From Streptomyces violaceusniger (GTDB taxonomy: Bacteria > Actinomycetota > Actinomycetes > Streptomycetales > Streptomycetaceae): a stretch of 64,000 nucleotides of DNA. Numbering within the stretch: position 1 is the first letter of the stretch; each line of letters opens with the position of its first letter. The DNA is taken from NCBI GenBank assembly GCA_005405945.1, contig BJHW01000002.1, positions 1,302,001 through 1,366,000 of the forward strand. The letters are read 5' to 3'. Position numbers and translations under genes: made by a program. This document shows positions 62,875-64,000 of the stretch, one piece after another. The notes under the pieces are model-generated. The model was given only the letters and a program-made list of their open reading frames with translations. It was not told the DNA's origin and did no database searches.

Positions 62875-64000
62875 ATGACGGAACCCACCACGTCCGAGAC
62901 CACCAGGACCGCTCTGCGCGTGGAGAACGCCACGTTGGTCGACGGTACCGGGGCGGCCCCGATCGCGGACGCCGTCGTCATCGCCGACGCCGAAGGAACC
63001 ATCACCTACGCGGGCCCGGCGGCCACCGCGCCCCCGGCCCCCGGCGACGCCCGCACCGGCCGTGTCATCGACGCGGGCGGCCGCACCGTGCTGCCGGGTT
63101 TCTTCGACTGCCACACCCACCTCGCCTACGCCCACGCCTCACCGCCCGGCCGCCGTGGTGAACTCGACCCGGTCCTGGTCACCTTCGACACCGCCACCCG
63201 CATGCGGCAGACCCTCGACGCGGGCATCACCACCGCCCGGGACCTGGGCGGGCTGTCCACCGGATACCGCACCGCCGTCGAGACCGGGCGGATCGAGGGC
63301 CCCGGCTGCACACCGCCGTACGGATCATCAGCCACACCGGTGGCCACGCCGATGTGCGGCTGCCCGACGGCACCGACCTCAGCGGCGGGGAGATGTCCGA
63401 ACTCGCCGACACCGAGGACGAGGCGCGGCTGGCCGTGCGCAAGGTGCTGCGCGCGGGCGCCGACCTGGTCAAGATCTGTGCCACCGGTGGCATGGGCAGC
63501 CCCTACGACCAGCCGGACGACGAGGGGCTCCTGGAAGAGGAGATCCGCGCCGTGGTCGACGAGTGCCGGCGCCACGGGGAGAAGCCGGTGGCCGCCCACG
63601 CCCAGGGCAACGCGGGCATCCTCAACGCCATCCGCGGCGGGGTCACCAGCATCGAGCACGGCTACGGCCTGGACGACCGGGCCCTGGAGATGGCGGGGGA
63701 GCGCGGCGTCTTCGTCGTCCCGACCCTGTCCACCGTCTACGCGGGCATCAACAAGGCCACGATGGAGCCCTATCACTACGAGAAGAAGGTGCGCTGGTCC
63801 GGCATCACCAAGGAGAACATCTCCCGCGCCATCGAGCAGGGGGCCAGGATCGCGCTCGGCACCGACGCCGCCGTCTGTCCGCACGGACAGAACCTGATGG
63901 AGCTCTCCTACCTCGTGGACCTGGGCATGTCCCCCATGGACGCCATCGTGGCGGGCACCCGGACCGCCGCCGAACTCCTCGGCGTCGCCGACCGGCTCGG
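62875..64000 (+). CDS. Amidohydrolase (imidazolonepropionase/prolidase-like), partial; one apparent frameshift
   Basis: A metal-dependent TIM-barrel hydrolase running off the right edge. Visible ligands are HxH in FFDCHTHLAY, the carboxylated Lys in AGADLVKICATGG, His in VAAHAQGNAG, His in SIEHGYGLDD and Asp in LGTDAAVCPHG. One C must be restored at 63301-63303 (GPRLHTAVRIISHTGG). The start at 62875 (MTEPTTSE) is preferred; an in-frame ATG at 62821 would add 18 residues. It is divergent from the double Lrp regulator. The family cleaves cyclic amides or X-Pro-type dipeptides. Confidence 0.82.

Noticed and set aside
1..64000. tRNA, rRNA, prophage or integrative element
   Set aside because: No T-loop/anticodon structures, integrase, portal, terminase or transfer genes were recognised on either strand.

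Overview
The window is very GC-rich actinomycete DNA, almost certainly from a Streptomyces-type chromosome. The evidence is GC-saturated third codon positions, GTG starts, ATGA/GTGA-coupled operons, a CebR-type cellulose operator, a modular type I PKS, and many TetR/IclR/GntR-regulated accessory loci. No integrase, transposase, phage gene, tRNA or rRNA gene was seen.

Layout. 0-4.2 kb is the right edge of a polyketide cluster: the ER-end/KR/ACP of a modular PKS, an acyl-activating ligase and a discrete acyltransferase. 4.2-16 kb holds small metabolic loci: TetR with epoxide-hydrolase-like protein, RidA, a CebR-controlled secreted protein, a YeeE/YedE sulfur transporter preceded by a Cys-rich leader ORF, GntR with nitrilase and permease, AraC, ferritin-like protein with pentapeptide lipoprotein, and a nuclease. 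16.2-20.8 kb is a PaoABC-like molybdenum aldehyde oxidoreductase operon divergent from a TetR gene with twin palindromic operators. 20.9-25.3 kb mixes LacI and DJ-1 genes with gene debris. 25.3-28.2 kb has a PLP enzyme and a WYL regulator/hydrolase pair. 28.4-32.8 kb is a GntR / ADP-ribosylglycohydrolase / NCS1 permease / PfkB kinase operon resembling the E. coli yegTUVW set. 32.9-39.1 kb has two TetR-controlled redox loci. 39.1-42.8 kb is asnB divergent from a long GAPDH. 43.3-60 kb is an aromatic-catabolism-like regulon: Rieske oxygenase, extradiol dioxygenase, C-C hydrolases, two paired hot-dog hydratases, a tandem CoA-transferase, a CoA ligase, a quinone-oxidoreductase-type dehydrogenase, ferredoxin with reductase, two IclR regulators, a 38-residue membrane peptide and an M20-fold protein without metal ligands. 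The right end has an O-antigen-ligase-like protein, a double Lrp regulator and an amidohydrolase cut by the window edge.

The best candidate for an undescribed system is the 43-60 kb regulon. A 7-3-7 inverted repeat close to GGTCCGCTGAGCGGACC occurs at the divergent Rieske/dehydrogenase promoter (two copies), before the hydrolase/CoA-transferase/ligase operon, and before the last hydrolase.

Data quality: about thirty genes are broken by a single missing base, nearly always in a C or G run, and each is restored by adding one base back. I treat these as sequencing contractions and annotate the genes as whole. Real gene fragments, with large parts missing, lie at 20.9-21.5, 23.9-25.25 and 42.8-43.27 kb.
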